Part shown: positions 9,260 to 22,457 of the stretch, one piece after another
Position numbering within the stretch: position 1 is the first letter of the stretch
How the letters are laid out: each line of letters opens with the position of its first letter
Assembly: GCA_016931935.1 (NCBI GenBank)
Contig: JAFGDW010000295.1
Coordinates: forward strand, 1-40,443
Length of the DNA: 40,443 bases
Direction: 5' to 3'
Source of the DNA: Candidatus Zhuqueibacterota bacterium
GTDB lineage: Bacteria > Zhuqueibacterota > Zhuqueibacteria > Thermofontimicrobiales > Thiofontviventaceae
Translations under genes and position numbers: made by a program
The notes under the pieces: model-generated
The model's input: only the letters and a program-made list of their open reading frames with translations
What the model was told of the DNA's origin: nothing
The model's database searches: none

Positions 9260-10450
9260 TTATTTTGAGCCAGCTTCAAGCACAGCCTTGAACGCCGGTT
9301 TGGGCCGTAATTCACGATCAAACAAAAGTGCATCTTGCCCCCAACGCCACGACCGTCTGTCGCTGATGCCCCAGAAAGTCACGCGATCGATGACATCCGA
9401 GTGGCGATTGAAGATTTCAAACAAGGCCTTGTATACCTCGGCTTGTTTTTCGTAATTTTCCGGAGGAATGGGCTCCGTTCTTCGACCAAATCCAAAGGCG
9501 CCGCTATTCTCTCCGGTCGCCGTCACATCCAGTTCAGTGATCGCAACCTGCAATCCCAATGACGCATAGTTTATAATCGCTTGTTCAACATCTTTCAGAT
9601 TGGTGTCCGGATGCCAGTGCCCCTGGATGCCGACGCCGTCGATCGGCGCTCCTTCTGCGATAAGGCGCTTGAGCAATATGATCGAGCTGGCGTGTTTGCC
9701 GGTGTTCTCAGCGGCGCCCTGTTCGATGTTATAGTCGTTGTAATACAGTTTTGCGTCGGGATCGGACTCACGCGCCCATTTGAACGCCATGGTCAGAACA
9801 TCCGGCCCGACGACCTGATACCAGCTAAAAGTCCGCAGGTTTTCCGTCGTACAGTCACCACTGTCGGCGATCGATTCGTTGAACACATCCCAACCGGCAA
9901 CGCGTCCTTTGTACCGTCCGGCCACGGTCATGATATGGCTCTTCAGACGTTCCATTGCCACTTCGCGACTCGCCAATGGGCCTTTAATTCTGCTGCGCCA
10001 AAATTCGGCCATTGTGGGGCGCGGGCCGTCGGTATTCCCTGGTCTCATGTGAGGTCTGCGTGGTTCGGGTTCCGTTGGCACTTCCTGAAAGAACCAGGGC
10101 GCAGTCTGCGCGTGCCAGGCCAGTGTATGCCCCCAGACCTGAACATCATTCTGCTCGCACCATTCGACCATCGCATCAGCCGTTTCGAAGTTGTACGTAT
10201 CCGGCATTGGATGAGTAGGTTCTGGCTTCATACAATTTTCCGGGGTGAGAATATCATAGTGCATTTTAATATTTGCCAACTCGGCATCGGAATAGTCCTT
10301 AAGATCGCCAGCCGCGCCAACGAGAAATTTCCCGGCATACACATCTTTAAGCGCCGTTATAGATGTCGCATCAATATTAGTTTGACCGTATGCTGTCGCG
10401 GCGACGATCGCGCACAAGACAACGCTTACTATTGCATTTTTTTTCATCAT
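9260..10450 (-). CDS. GH10 endo-1,4-beta-xylanase
   Basis: This is the only clear endo-acting enzyme in the window and probably opens the xylan backbone for the exo-enzymes around it. The (beta/alpha)8 GH10 domain shows WGHTLAWH, the acid/base Glu192 in WDVFNES and the nucleophile Glu306 in ITELDV (numbering from the ATG at 10450, chosen because GGAAG lies six bases before it; the longest frame opens five codons earlier). A signal peptide ends AYGQ. The length (396 residues) is that of a single-domain GH10 with no binding module. A proline- and arginine-rich insertion (about residues 123-148, starting PTEPEPRRP) sits between the AWH strand and the catalytic Glu, as in several FCB GH10 proteins. 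Secreted or periplasmic. Confidence 0.93.
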   Translation of the reverse strand: MMKKNAIVSVVLCAIVAATAYGQTNIDATSITALKDVYAGKFLVGAAGDLKDYSDAELANIKMHYDILTPENCMKPEPTHPMPDTYNFETADAMVEWCEQNDVQVWGHTLAWHAQTAPWFFQEVPTEPEPRRPHMRPGNTDGPRPTMAEFWRSRIKGPLASREVAMERLKSHIMTVAGRYKGRVAGWDVFNESIADSGDCTTENLRTFSWYQVVGPDVLTMAFKWARESDPDAKLYYNDYNIEQGAAENTGKHASSIILLKRLIAEGAPIDGVGIQGHWHPDTNLKDVEQAIINYASLGLQVAITELDVTATGENSGAFGFGRRTEPIPPENYEKQAEVYKALFEIFNRHSDVIDRVTFWGISDRRSWRWGQDALLFDRELRPKPAFKAVLEAGSK

Positions 10451-10481
10451 ATTTTTCTTCCTCATAGTAGCTTGAATTTTG

Positions 10482-13730
<3,249 letters not shown>

Positions 13731-13762
13731 TCAATTGCATGCCAACAAGCTCAATATGCCGG

Positions 13763-13790
13763 GAGTGCAATAGCTTTTTATATTGCACTC
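13763..13790 (-). terminator. Perfect 10-bp hairpin in the GH97-GH2 gap, lacking a U-tract
   Basis: GAGTGCAATA (13763-13772) is an exact inverted copy of TATTGCACTC (13781-13790) around an 8-base loop. It sits 24 bases after the GH97 stop. On the transcribed strand no run of U follows the stem, so it is a weak candidate for intrinsic termination and may instead protect or process the upstream mRNA 3' end. Confidence 0.45.
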
Positions 13791-13813
13791 AACTTCAGCG
13801 CATGAGAAAAATT

Positions 13814-15748
13814 TTATTTCACAAGCACAAATCCGCCATTCGGTTGAATGGTGATGTCGAGTGTTCCGTTTTCTGAAATTTTGGCATCTTTCATGAAAGA
13901 TGCTTTGTTCTTGTTATCATTGTACATCGCGACGATTTGGCCAGCCAGCATCGGAAGTTGCAGCTTCAATTTCTTTGCCTCTTTTTCGGCATTGACGCCA
14001 GCGACAAACCATTGCTGTCCGTTGCGGCGCGCGACCACGGCATATTTACCCGGATAGCCATCCACGAAGCGGGTTTCATCCCAGGTTGTGGGAATGTTTT
14101 TCATGAAATCAATCGCAAATATCGGAGCATCCGTCAGGTTGTTGGGCGTGAGCGCAAACATCTGCACCGGATTTTGAAACAGGATACCAGTCGCCAACTG
14201 GAAGGCGTCTGTGGTCAGGCGTTTTTGTCCGTCTTTATTACCTTTGTTCAGAAATTTATTCAGGAATACGCCGCCAAATTCCATGGTGGCAACTGCGTTA
14301 CGGATAAACGGATGCAACGCTGCAAAGAAAGCTTCCTGATTGCGAACATGTTGCATAAAGACCAGCATTTCTGAGGCAAGCACAGCTTCATTTCCAACAA
14401 AATTCGGATACATGCGCGCCCACCCGCGTGGCAAAGTGGCGCCGTGGAATATCACCATCAGCCCGTAATCATTGGCATCCGAAAGGATATCCTCATACAA
14501 TCGCATGGTTTCCTGTTTATCACCGCCGAGGAAATCCACTTTCAAACCCGTCACGCCAGCCTTTCTGAGCCATTTCATTTCATGCTTGCGGGCAATGGAT
14601 GTATTCATTTTATGTAAAGGCGTTGGAAAGGCATCATTAAACGAACCATTCGAATTGTACCACAGAAACACGCCAACGCCCTTTGATTCGGCGTAGCGAA
14701 TGAGCGCTTCCATTTTTTCGTAGCCGATATTTTTATCCCACCAGGCATCGATCAAAATGTATTCATACGACATTGCAGCGGCCAAATCGATGTATGTCAC
14801 CTGGTCCTGGTAATTCATGCTGGGATCTTGCCAGACAATCCAACTCCAGGTGCTTCGGCCGAATTTGTAGTCTTGCGACGGTTCATAAAGCGGATCAACA
14901 ACATCCCAGGGAATCGTGGTTTCCACCACCGGTTCCAGCGTTGCGCCGATGGTCAATGTGCGCCAAGGGGTGACACCCGGCAGGCCAAGTTGCGCGCCAT
15001 TGCTGCCAAAGCCATTGTTTTGTTTCGGATTCGGATATTCGACCGTGTAAAGGCCATCGGTGAATTTGCTCAGGTGTGAACCGCAGTAGAGACTGCGCAC
15101 GCCGGTTTCGGAAAGCAAAACCCAGCCATTATCGCCCACGCGAAATAATCCCGGGAAAACATAGCCTTCGGGTGATGTTGTTTTTTCCATGGGTTCGTCG
15201 GCAACATAGCCGTTTTCGTAGCTGGGAGAAGTCCGCGCAAATCCAGCCATTGGCTCCATCATGCCGGAGAGAAAGGCAGTCGTGATTGATGGAAATCGAT
15301 AGCCGGTTGCTTCTTTTTCTACCACGCACGCCAATGTTTCGCCCCATGTAGGCAGTTCGTAGCAGAAAGCGATATCATTGTCGCTGACCTGAAACAGCAC
15401 AGAAATCTGTTTTTTATCAGCATTTGAAAAAGTGCATTTCAGAGTATTGGCTTTGTATTGGATAAAGGAGTGCTTGATTTTCGCCTGGGTGTAGGTTTTG
15501 TCAACTTCACCTGTCGTTGAATCGACAAAGCTCATGTTTGTGCTGAAATCACCTTCGTTGGTGGTCAGGCCGAGCGGTGAATTTTCCAGCATCGGTTTGT
15601 CGTGGTAGGTCACGGCATACACCGGTTGGCCGCTTGCGAGCGCAACGGTCACTTTCAAATTACCATCGGGACTGGAAACAGTCATTTCATTTTGTGAAAA
15701 TAGCGCTGAAGAAATCAGCACACAGCACATTGTAAGTAGTGTTCTCAT
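13814..15748 (-). CDS. GH97 family alpha-galactosidase/alpha-glucosidase (first copy)
   Basis: The protein has the GH97 layout: N-terminal beta-super-sandwich (about 20-290), catalytic barrel (about 295-560) and a short C-terminal beta domain. The segment GLKVDFLGGD places Asp405 where retaining GH97 enzymes (alpha-galactosidase type) carry their nucleophile; inverting SusB-type alpha-glucosidases lack an Asp there and use Glu bases. On this basis alpha-galactosidase or another retaining activity is favoured. The signal peptide ends SQ. The ATG has AAGG at a good distance. A second GH97 gene occurs at 35589-37529 with the same KVDFxGGD motif. Substrate is inferred: alpha-galactosyl decorations of hemicellulose. 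Confidence 0.85.
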   Translation of the reverse strand: MRTLLTMCCVLISSALFSQNEMTVSSPDGNLKVTVALASGQPVYAVTYHDKPMLENSPLGLTTNEGDFSTNMSFVDSTTGEVDKTYTQAKIKHSFIQYKANTLKCTFSNADKKQISVLFQVSDNDIAFCYELPTWGETLACVVEKEATGYRFPSITTAFLSGMMEPMAGFARTSPSYENGYVADEPMEKTTSPEGYVFPGLFRVGDNGWVLLSETGVRSLYCGSHLSKFTDGLYTVEYPNPKQNNGFGSNGAQLGLPGVTPWRTLTIGATLEPVVETTIPWDVVDPLYEPSQDYKFGRSTWSWIVWQDPSMNYQDQVTYIDLAAAMSYEYILIDAWWDKNIGYEKMEALIRYAESKGVGVFLWYNSNGSFNDAFPTPLHKMNTSIARKHEMKWLRKAGVTGLKVDFLGGDKQETMRLYEDILSDANDYGLMVIFHGATLPRGWARMYPNFVGNEAVLASEMLVFMQHVRNQEAFFAALHPFIRNAVATMEFGGVFLNKFLNKGNKDGQKRLTTDAFQLATGILFQNPVQMFALTPNNLTDAPIFAIDFMKNIPTTWDETRFVDGYPGKYAVVARRNGQQWFVAGVNAEKEAKKLKLQLPMLAGQIVAMYNDNKNKASFMKDAKISENGTLDITIQPNGGFVLVK

Positions 15749-15833
15749 GGTCGCCTTTTATTTTTTGAAATTTATATACGAAGCAAGAATTTTAACGTTG
15801 TGATTCTTTGTGCCTTAGTGTCCTGTTGGCTAT

Positions 15834-17915
15834 TTAATTCGTAATCACATCAATTTCCGCGTAGCCGGCAACGTCATCACCCCGGATATTGTTTAACGCT
15901 TGCAGTTTTATGAAGCGCGCTTTTTTCGGGGTAAATTTTTTAAGTTGCCACACCGGATTGTTTTTGATATTGGAAAATTCGCCCTGACTTGCCAGTTGCC
16001 AGTTTTTGCCATCGGTTGAGACAAACAATCGATAGCCGGAAATGATGCCCGAGCTCCATTTGGCCTGATCCGGAAGGTATTTGAAGCCGCTGATTTTTTG
16101 AACGCTTCCCAAGTCGATGATCAGATCGATCGGCATTTTTACACCATCGCGTTGGTGCCACGCGCTGGCCGGGTTGCCATCAAAAATAGCCGCGTTTTTT
16201 TCATCATCCGTCCCGATTATTTTCCAGGCTTTTTTGGAAATATCGAAGGTTTCGTTGCCCACCGGACTGCTTTTGCCTGAGGCGGGATCGTAGGCAATGG
16301 CTTTTATCACCACTTTGCCATCCGCCGGAAATGGGCCGCTGTATTTATTCGACTCAATCGTGGGTTCGCTGCCATCGAGCGTGTAGTAAAAAATCGGGCC
16401 AATGTCATTGGTGGAGATGCTGACTTCACCGGCTTGATTTCTGGTGATGGCAGGGGCATCGAGAAAGAGCGGCGCGTTGTAAATGCCGATATTGGAAATC
16501 ACCGGACAGCTTTTTGAGTCTGTGATACTGAACCGCACCTGCGTTGCTTCCACCGCCGGGAAACGAAGAATGCGTTTATAGCCGATGGTTGTCGCTTTGG
16601 CCACCTCCTGCCAGTTGCCGTCAACGAGCGCCTCGACGGTGAAGGCTTTTACCCGTTGTCCGAGCCGGATGTATTCCTGCGCCAGAAAACGGTTGAACAG
16701 CGTGGGGGCACCCAAATCGATGGTCAATGATGCGGTGTTTACACCATCGTCTGTGGCCCAATAGCTGTTTTTATCGCTGTCTAACGCGTTTGCTGCGCTG
16801 AATTTTTGCGAAGTGCCGCGCACGTTTGAGGCCTCTGCGTGTTTATTTTCGGCCAGATTGACAGCAAAGGACTCTCTCACCGCTTTGCCGAATTCAATCG
16901 CCACTTTCTCGTCCGTTGGATGGATCAGCCCGTTGGGCATGATCGGGAAATTGAGCAACAGCGTTGCGTTGCGGCCAATTGAATGATAGTAGGTGTCCAT
17001 TAATTTCGGCACGGTTTTCACTTTGTCGTCTTCGCTGGGGTGGTAAAACCATTCCGGTCTGATGGATGTATTGACTTCAGCAGGCACCCAGGAATCGCCG
17101 TTTTCCAGGCCGAAGTGCAGCATGCCCCACTCAACTTCACCGGCGCCGTTGAGCAAGCTCCAGTTGGTTTCGCCGACAAAGCCTTCTTCGGTGCCAACCC
17201 AGCGCAGATCGCCGCGGTCGCCGCCGTCATTCCAAATCACGATATTGGGCTGGAGTTCGCGGATCATTTTATAGGTGGTGGGCCAGTCATAATAGGTGGT
17301 GCGGTCAATCGTGCGAGTTTCATTGGCGCCGCCGTAATAGCCGTCGCCACCGTTCGCGCCGTCAAACCACACTTCGAACATCTCGCCGTAGTTGGTGAGC
17401 AACTCGGTCAGTTGGTTTCTGAAATAGGTGATGTATTCGGGCGTGCCATAGTCGGGATGGTTGCGGTCCCAGGGCGATACATAAACGGCGAATTTGAGAT
17501 CGTATTCTTTACAGGCCTCGGCCATTTCCCGAACCAGGTCACCTTTGCCGTCCTTCCAGGGTGCATTCTTGACCGAGTATTCGGTGTATTGCGATGGCCA
17601 CACGCAAAATCCGCAGTGATGTTTGGCCACAAGAATAACGCCTTTCATGCCCGATTCTTTACAAATGCGCGCCCACTGCCGGCAATCCAAATCGCCTGGA
17701 TTAAACAAATTGACGGCTTCGTCGCCGTACCCCCAGGACGCATCGGTGTAGGTATTCAGTGAGTAATGGATAAATCCATAATATTCCAGTTCCTGCCAGC
17801 GCATCTGGTTTTCGGATGGGATTGGGCCGTAAGGCTTGGGTGGTTCGGTTTGGTTGCAGCCGACAGCCAATAAACTGAGGAGTAAAACGAATCCGATAAG
17901 AGTGTCTTTTTTCAT
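15834..17915 (-). CDS. GH29 alpha-L-fucosidase, lipoprotein, with F5/8 C-type and chitobiase-like C-terminal domains
   Basis: The start at 17915 gives a lipoprotein signal peptide with lipobox LAVGC (Cys20). The frame extends 39 codons upstream but only through the tail of the preceding gene. The GH29 barrel (about 30-370) carries HHCGFCVWPS and the nucleophile Asp185 in EVWFDGANGG; the layout is nearer to the GH29 subfamily that acts on alpha-1,3/1,4-fucose, though linkage is not provable here. An F5/8 C-type (discoidin, CBM32-like) domain lies at about 360-465, a chitobiase-like domain (YYTLDGSEPT) near 500-570, and a second discoidin domain ends the protein. The upstream GH42 stop and this ATG read TAA-C-ATG, with GAGGT inside the end of GH42, so the two are translationally coupled. 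Confidence 0.88.
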   Translation of the reverse strand: MKKDTLIGFVLLLSLLAVGCNQTEPPKPYGPIPSENQMRWQELEYYGFIHYSLNTYTDASWGYGDEAVNLFNPGDLDCRQWARICKESGMKGVILVAKHHCGFCVWPSQYTEYSVKNAPWKDGKGDLVREMAEACKEYDLKFAVYVSPWDRNHPDYGTPEYITYFRNQLTELLTNYGEMFEVWFDGANGGDGYYGGANETRTIDRTTYYDWPTTYKMIRELQPNIVIWNDGGDRGDLRWVGTEEGFVGETNWSLLNGAGEVEWGMLHFGLENGDSWVPAEVNTSIRPEWFYHPSEDDKVKTVPKLMDTYYHSIGRNATLLLNFPIMPNGLIHPTDEKVAIEFGKAVRESFAVNLAENKHAEASNVRGTSQKFSAANALDSDKNSYWATDDGVNTASLTIDLGAPTLFNRFLAQEYIRLGQRVKAFTVEALVDGNWQEVAKATTIGYKRILRFPAVEATQVRFSITDSKSCPVISNIGIYNAPLFLDAPAITRNQAGEVSISTNDIGPIFYYTLDGSEPTIESNKYSGPFPADGKVVIKAIAYDPASGKSSPVGNETFDISKKAWKIIGTDDEKNAAIFDGNPASAWHQRDGVKMPIDLIIDLGSVQKISGFKYLPDQAKWSSGIISGYRLFVSTDGKNWQLASQGEFSNIKNNPVWQLKKFTPKKARFIKLQALNNIRGDDVAGYAEIDVITN

Positions 17916-17916
17916 G

Positions 17917-19962
17917 TTATTTGACCTCAATAAATTCGGGTTCGTACGGCGCGATTTTAAAATATCCGCTGTAGTCTTTCTCAAAAAGAAGACTTCGCGA
18001 TTTACCCGGCATTTGAATCTCTTTCGGTTCACCGCTTACATTCAGATAAAGAAAGTGTTTTTCATCAATCTGGCGTGCCATCACACCGGATGGAACCTGT
18101 GGGCCTTTTCTAATGCCAAGCTCGTCGATCAGATCATCCAGCAGGTCACCGAGCACCTCGCCTTTCGCGGGCAAACCGACATAAATTGCCTGACCTTTGC
18201 CGAATTTATTCACCGTCATAATCGGATAATCTTTGTCAAGACTGGTGAGGGTGCCGAGTGTTTTGGCGCCTTTCAGATCGATCAAATCAAAGCGCGCCGA
18301 TTCGGTGTCAACCGCTTTGCCTTTGTAACTAAATTTGAGCTTTTTGCCTGTGTAGCCTTTGCGGGAAATTTCGTTCATCACTTCGGTTTCTTCAAAGCTG
18401 CCGAGGCGGATGCCGAACACATCATTCAACCTGCCCGGCCGCGTTGTTGCGAAAACCTGGCCGGTGGTATCCACAATGGCTGAATTACTGGTCATCACGA
18501 CAGTGCCACCGTTTTTCACAAAGTCACGGATTTTATTGGCGCTGAAGGCATCCATCACCGCAACGCCGGGAACGAACAAGAGCTTGTAATTCAACGTACT
18601 TTGTTTAATTTCCACCATGCGGGAATCCATATTGCGCCAGTAGAACATATCCCAGCAGGCCTGAATTTGACTGTCATGCTGCTCCGGAAAATACTTGCTG
18701 GCAATCTGGCTTGGAAAAGAAAACGCCAGGCCAACTTCGGCTTGCAATTTATAGGGGAAGAATTTTTCGATTTTTTTGAATTCCGAGGCAATCTGCTTGT
18801 ATTCGTCGTACTGGCGGTTGGGGATGCCGTCCCAGTCGAGCATGCCTTCGAGATACTGCTCCTCGCCGGCCCACATGCTTTGCCAGGTCCAGGCGCACAC
18901 CATCTGGTTGCCGTACATCAGTGAAGCATACGCCGATTTCCGGATCGAGTTGGGAACAGCCGTCATGGTGGTGAATTCATTGCACCAGAAGGGAGTTGTG
19001 CTTTCAAATTGGATGCGGGTGATGCCAAACGCCGTGTTCATCACGCCCCAATTCGTTATTAACGACGGGCCAGGATAAAAGCCTTCACCCTGATGCGTCA
19101 TTTTGCCGGAATACGCGATGGGCGCGTAATCAAAATATTTCATCCAGCTAAAATACCACGCGTTGGTATTGGTGTAAGCATTGGGCGCGTTGGCGTGGAC
19201 AACATCCAGCACGTTGAAAAGCAGCGTATTGATTTCATCGGAAATGAATCGCCGGAAATCGAGCATTTTCTCAGGCATGTCGTTGCTGCCGATTCCCGGT
19301 GGAAAACCGATTTCATCCCACTGATTGAGCCGGCGTGACCAACGTTGCGTGGCCCATGCGCTGTTGACATTGTCGATGGTTTCATATTTAATTTTCAGCC
19401 ATGCGATGAAACGCTGCCGCGCCGTTTCCGAAAAGGAAATGCGGCCGTCGCCTGATTCATTATCAATGCCGAACGCCAGCAATGCCGGATGATCGGCATA
19501 ATGTTTTGACATGGCATCGGTGAAGCGCAGGGCATATTTTTGATAATACGGATCGCCAATGTCTTCCATGTAGCGATGGTTCGGATACTGCACATTGCCA
19601 TTTTCATCGGTGATGCTGATTGATGGATATTTGTGATGCAGCCAGAGCGGCGCCGGCCGGATCGCGATGTCCAGGATTACCTTAATTCCGGCCTCATGCA
19701 TCTTGTCCATCACTTCATCGAACCACTCGAAATCGAATTCACCTTCTGATGGCTCATAACTATCCCAGGCCAAATGCCCCATGCGGACAACGTTAAATCC
19801 GGCGTCTTTCATGAGGTCAATATCATGTTGAATTTTGTCGGGATTTTTGTCGTCGTGTGGGTGATAATTCGCGCCAATATAAAGCTGTTGCGCCTGCATT
19901 AACGAACTGAAAACAAACAGCATGGCAATGGCGAACAAATTACTCTTTTTTTGTAGTCTCAT
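17917..19962 (-). CDS. GH42 family beta-galactosidase
   Basis: The 681-residue protein begins with a signal peptide ending QAQ and continues with the GH42 motif YIGANYHPHDD, then VRMGHLAWDSYEP. Acid/base Glu169 lies in FGIDNESGD. The likely nucleophile is Glu329 in FWCNEFTT, though the surrounding segment is less standard than in typical GH42 proteins. A trimerisation (Rossmann-like) domain with VVMTSNSAIVDTTG follows from about 400 to 580, and a short beta domain ends the chain. It is joined by one base to the GH29 gene downstream, which suggests a fucose-galactose disaccharide substrate handled by the pair. Exported location is unusual for GH42, which is cytoplasmic in many bacteria. Confidence 0.85.
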   Translation of the reverse strand: MRLQKKSNLFAIAMLFVFSSLMQAQQLYIGANYHPHDDKNPDKIQHDIDLMKDAGFNVVRMGHLAWDSYEPSEGEFDFEWFDEVMDKMHEAGIKVILDIAIRPAPLWLHHKYPSISITDENGNVQYPNHRYMEDIGDPYYQKYALRFTDAMSKHYADHPALLAFGIDNESGDGRISFSETARQRFIAWLKIKYETIDNVNSAWATQRWSRRLNQWDEIGFPPGIGSNDMPEKMLDFRRFISDEINTLLFNVLDVVHANAPNAYTNTNAWYFSWMKYFDYAPIAYSGKMTHQGEGFYPGPSLITNWGVMNTAFGITRIQFESTTPFWCNEFTTMTAVPNSIRKSAYASLMYGNQMVCAWTWQSMWAGEEQYLEGMLDWDGIPNRQYDEYKQIASEFKKIEKFFPYKLQAEVGLAFSFPSQIASKYFPEQHDSQIQACWDMFYWRNMDSRMVEIKQSTLNYKLLFVPGVAVMDAFSANKIRDFVKNGGTVVMTSNSAIVDTTGQVFATTRPGRLNDVFGIRLGSFEETEVMNEISRKGYTGKKLKFSYKGKAVDTESARFDLIDLKGAKTLGTLTSLDKDYPIMTVNKFGKGQAIYVGLPAKGEVLGDLLDDLIDELGIRKGPQVPSGVMARQIDEKHFLYLNVSGEPKEIQMPGKSRSLLFEKDYSGYFKIAPYEPEFIEVK

Positions 19963-20005
19963 TATATGTGCCTGATATTTTATAGTTGGCCATTCGCGGC
20001 AACTG

Positions 20006-22420
20006 TTATTTTATTTCCTCAAAAATCATTTTGTCCAGATTGAAGAAATTGCCGTTAACAACCAGTTTCAGCACATGCTGACCAGCATCAAGTTGCACTG
20101 TTTTTTTAATAATATCCCAGTTCTGGAAACCTGCTGTGTTGGGAATGGAAATAATCCCCGTTTTATCCACGCCATCGCATTCGACGTGTAACTTTCCACT
20201 GTCGTAAGCGGAAGCTACATATAATGAAATCTGATATGTGGCAAATTTATTGATTGTCACAGTATATGCCATCCATTCACCGGTATTTGTCCAACCAACA
20301 TTATAACCGTTAGCTGAACATTTTTCGATGTCCACGCCACTGTCGGACCGATATTGCGCGCCCTGGTTAATATCATCGCTGTCGAAATAGGCGTCGCCCG
20401 GACAACCGTTATCGAAGTCTTCCGCTTCAATGATTCCCGGAATCGTATGCGGTTTGAAAGCTTCCTGGTTAATCTCGCACACTTCCAGAAGTTTCCATAC
20501 ATAATTGGAACCTTTTTGGGAATCTGACATTACTGCTTTGCCGGTTTCCGCAATGGTGTCATTTATGGCTAATATCATATGTGGAAATTGCTTGTTTGAT
20601 ATCTTGAAGCAGCCATGACGCGCATCATTGATTTTCCAAAACTGATTGGTTTCACCCGTGAAATTGGAAACTTTAAGTTCATGCCCTGAAAAATCACACG
20701 CCAGCGCTTTCTGATGGTTATCACGGTTTAGAATTTTATAAATACCTTTTCCCAATGATTCCAGCTTCCATTGGCTGGCAATACTTTTTCTGTTCGCAGT
20801 CAGCTTTAAATCTGAACCTAACATCAAATCGCCCGGATTATCTCCCGGAACAATGTAATAATGTGACGCGCAGTTAATGTCGGCATACATATCGAGCGGC
20901 GCAATCTCACTGTCGAAGCTGAGTTTTAAAACATGGGCGAGTTCTTCGAAATCACGTTCGGGCAAACTGACAATGAGTCCCTCAGCATTTTGCTTGTAGC
21001 CTAATGACACATATTTTCCAGCTTCCCCGTGAATAAGTTCAACTAACTTCAGTTTTTTTAAATTGATTCTGCCGGAAGACAACGTTTTGAGAATTACTTC
21101 TTGCTGACCTTTCTCCCATCCGAGCAAAATTGCATAAAGCGTCGTTTTGTCCTTCGATCTGGTATAGCGAATATCTTTTGACGTTCCCTCGGCAGGAGGC
21201 CCCATAACGCCATGAGCGGCTCCCATTTTTGTCGGGCCTTCTCCAAATTTTTCCCAGGCCCGCGTTGCATACACTGCTTCGCCATATTTTTTAAGCCACG
21301 CCCCCATTGCCAGCAAAATATCCTCTTGTTCCTGAGGAATTGTGCCATCGGCTTTCGGGGAAATATTGAGCAGCAAATTGCCATTTTTGCTTATCCGGTC
21401 GAGGAATCCATGAAGTATCTGTTTATGAGAATAATATTCAAGACCTTCAGTATAGCACCAACTTGAGGAACTAATCGCGTCATCGGTCAGCCAATAATTT
21501 TCGGTAATGTCGACAGGCCCGCCGCGCTCATAATCAAGGACGGCGCAATCTGCATTTAAACCATCTTTGTATGTGGCAACCACTTCCTTGCCCCAGCCTG
21601 CCGCCTGATTATAGTAATACGATAAAAAATTTAGCAGCACATGCTTCGAGATAAGGTGTAAATTGAAATCCTGCCAAATAATATCGGGTTGATAAAAATC
21701 GATGATTTCTTTGTGTTTGTTTAACCACAAGGCTTCGTTCTTTTCTTTGCCTTGTTGACCATAAAGCATTTGTAACTTTGGATCGTTTACATCAGGCGCT
21801 GTATCATAAAATCCTGTGATGTTGTAGGCATGGTGCATGGACAGGATGACTTTCATATTTCTTTTGCGAATAGCCTCGGTTAGCAAACCAACTAAATCAA
21901 GTTTCGGCCCCATATCTTTGGCGTTCCAGGGATTCACGCTGCTTGCCCACATCGAAAAGCCATCGTGGTGTTCAGCCACCGGGCCGGCAAATTTAGCGCC
22001 CGCGTCAGCGAATAATTGCGCCCATTCTTCCGGGTCGAATTTGCCGCCTTCGGATTTGAGTTTAGGAGCAAACTGTACGAAATTGCCTTGTTTCTCCTTT
22101 GCGCCTGTGATGAAGTTGTCGTACGGCCACTGAGACGGATCGCCATAAACATCTATATGATGTTTATTTTCGGGAGCGCCTTTGATATACATGGTGCGCG
22201 GATACCATTCATTGGCAAATGCCGGAACCGAGTAAACTCCCCAATGAAAATAGATGCCAAATTTAGCGTCTTTAAACCAATCAGGCGCCGGATTGACTTT
22301 TTCCAAAGATGCAAATGTCGGTTGAAATTCTTGATTCTCAGGCTGAGCGGAGATTTCACCCGTTATTCCAATAAAAGACAGGATAGAAAAGACGGCAATC
22401 AATAGCATTTTATTTTTCAT
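20006..22420 (-). CDS. GH29 alpha-L-fucosidase with ricin-like and C-terminal CBM6 domains
   Basis: The GH29 barrel (about 30-400) shows FGIYFHWGVYSVPAF, AEHHDGFSMW and the nucleophile Asp251 in IIWQDFN. It resembles the broad-specificity GH29 type with nucleophile in WxD. A beta-domain to about 500 is followed by a ricin-type trefoil-like stretch (about 505-665, with repeated QWKL, QFWKI and VWKLLE motifs) and then a CBM6 (about 670-804, from IIEAEDFDNG to LDKMIFEEI). The start at 22420 fits the signal peptide (ending SAQ) with GAGG 13 bases ahead; the frame also opens at 22441. Its two binding modules suggest action on polymer. It belongs to the block with GH31, GH42 and the second GH29. 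Confidence 0.88.
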   Translation of the reverse strand: MKNKMLLIAVFSILSFIGITGEISAQPENQEFQPTFASLEKVNPAPDWFKDAKFGIYFHWGVYSVPAFANEWYPRTMYIKGAPENKHHIDVYGDPSQWPYDNFITGAKEKQGNFVQFAPKLKSEGGKFDPEEWAQLFADAGAKFAGPVAEHHDGFSMWASSVNPWNAKDMGPKLDLVGLLTEAIRKRNMKVILSMHHAYNITGFYDTAPDVNDPKLQMLYGQQGKEKNEALWLNKHKEIIDFYQPDIIWQDFNLHLISKHVLLNFLSYYYNQAAGWGKEVVATYKDGLNADCAVLDYERGGPVDITENYWLTDDAISSSSWCYTEGLEYYSHKQILHGFLDRISKNGNLLLNISPKADGTIPQEQEDILLAMGAWLKKYGEAVYATRAWEKFGEGPTKMGAAHGVMGPPAEGTSKDIRYTRSKDKTTLYAILLGWEKGQQEVILKTLSSGRINLKKLKLVELIHGEAGKYVSLGYKQNAEGLIVSLPERDFEELAHVLKLSFDSEIAPLDMYADINCASHYYIVPGDNPGDLMLGSDLKLTANRKSIASQWKLESLGKGIYKILNRDNHQKALACDFSGHELKVSNFTGETNQFWKINDARHGCFKISNKQFPHMILAINDTIAETGKAVMSDSQKGSNYVWKLLEVCEINQEAFKPHTIPGIIEAEDFDNGCPGDAYFDSDDINQGAQYRSDSGVDIEKCSANGYNVGWTNTGEWMAYTVTINKFATYQISLYVASAYDSGKLHVECDGVDKTGIISIPNTAGFQNWDIIKKTVQLDAGQHVLKLVVNGNFFNLDKMIFEEIK

Positions 22421-22457
22421 AAAAATATTAAATCCTCTCATTGCAAATGTGGAGTTG

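Noticed and set aside
15786..15830. Phrase ending in GTGCCTTAGTGTC in the GH29-GH97 gap, resembling a scattered low-information repeat
   Set aside because: Only one copy in the window and no inverted structure; not enough to call an element.
17040..17762. Plus-strand frame of 240 codons opposite the lipoprotein GH29
   Set aside because: It lies wholly within the conserved GH29 barrel on the other strand and reads as an antisense shadow.
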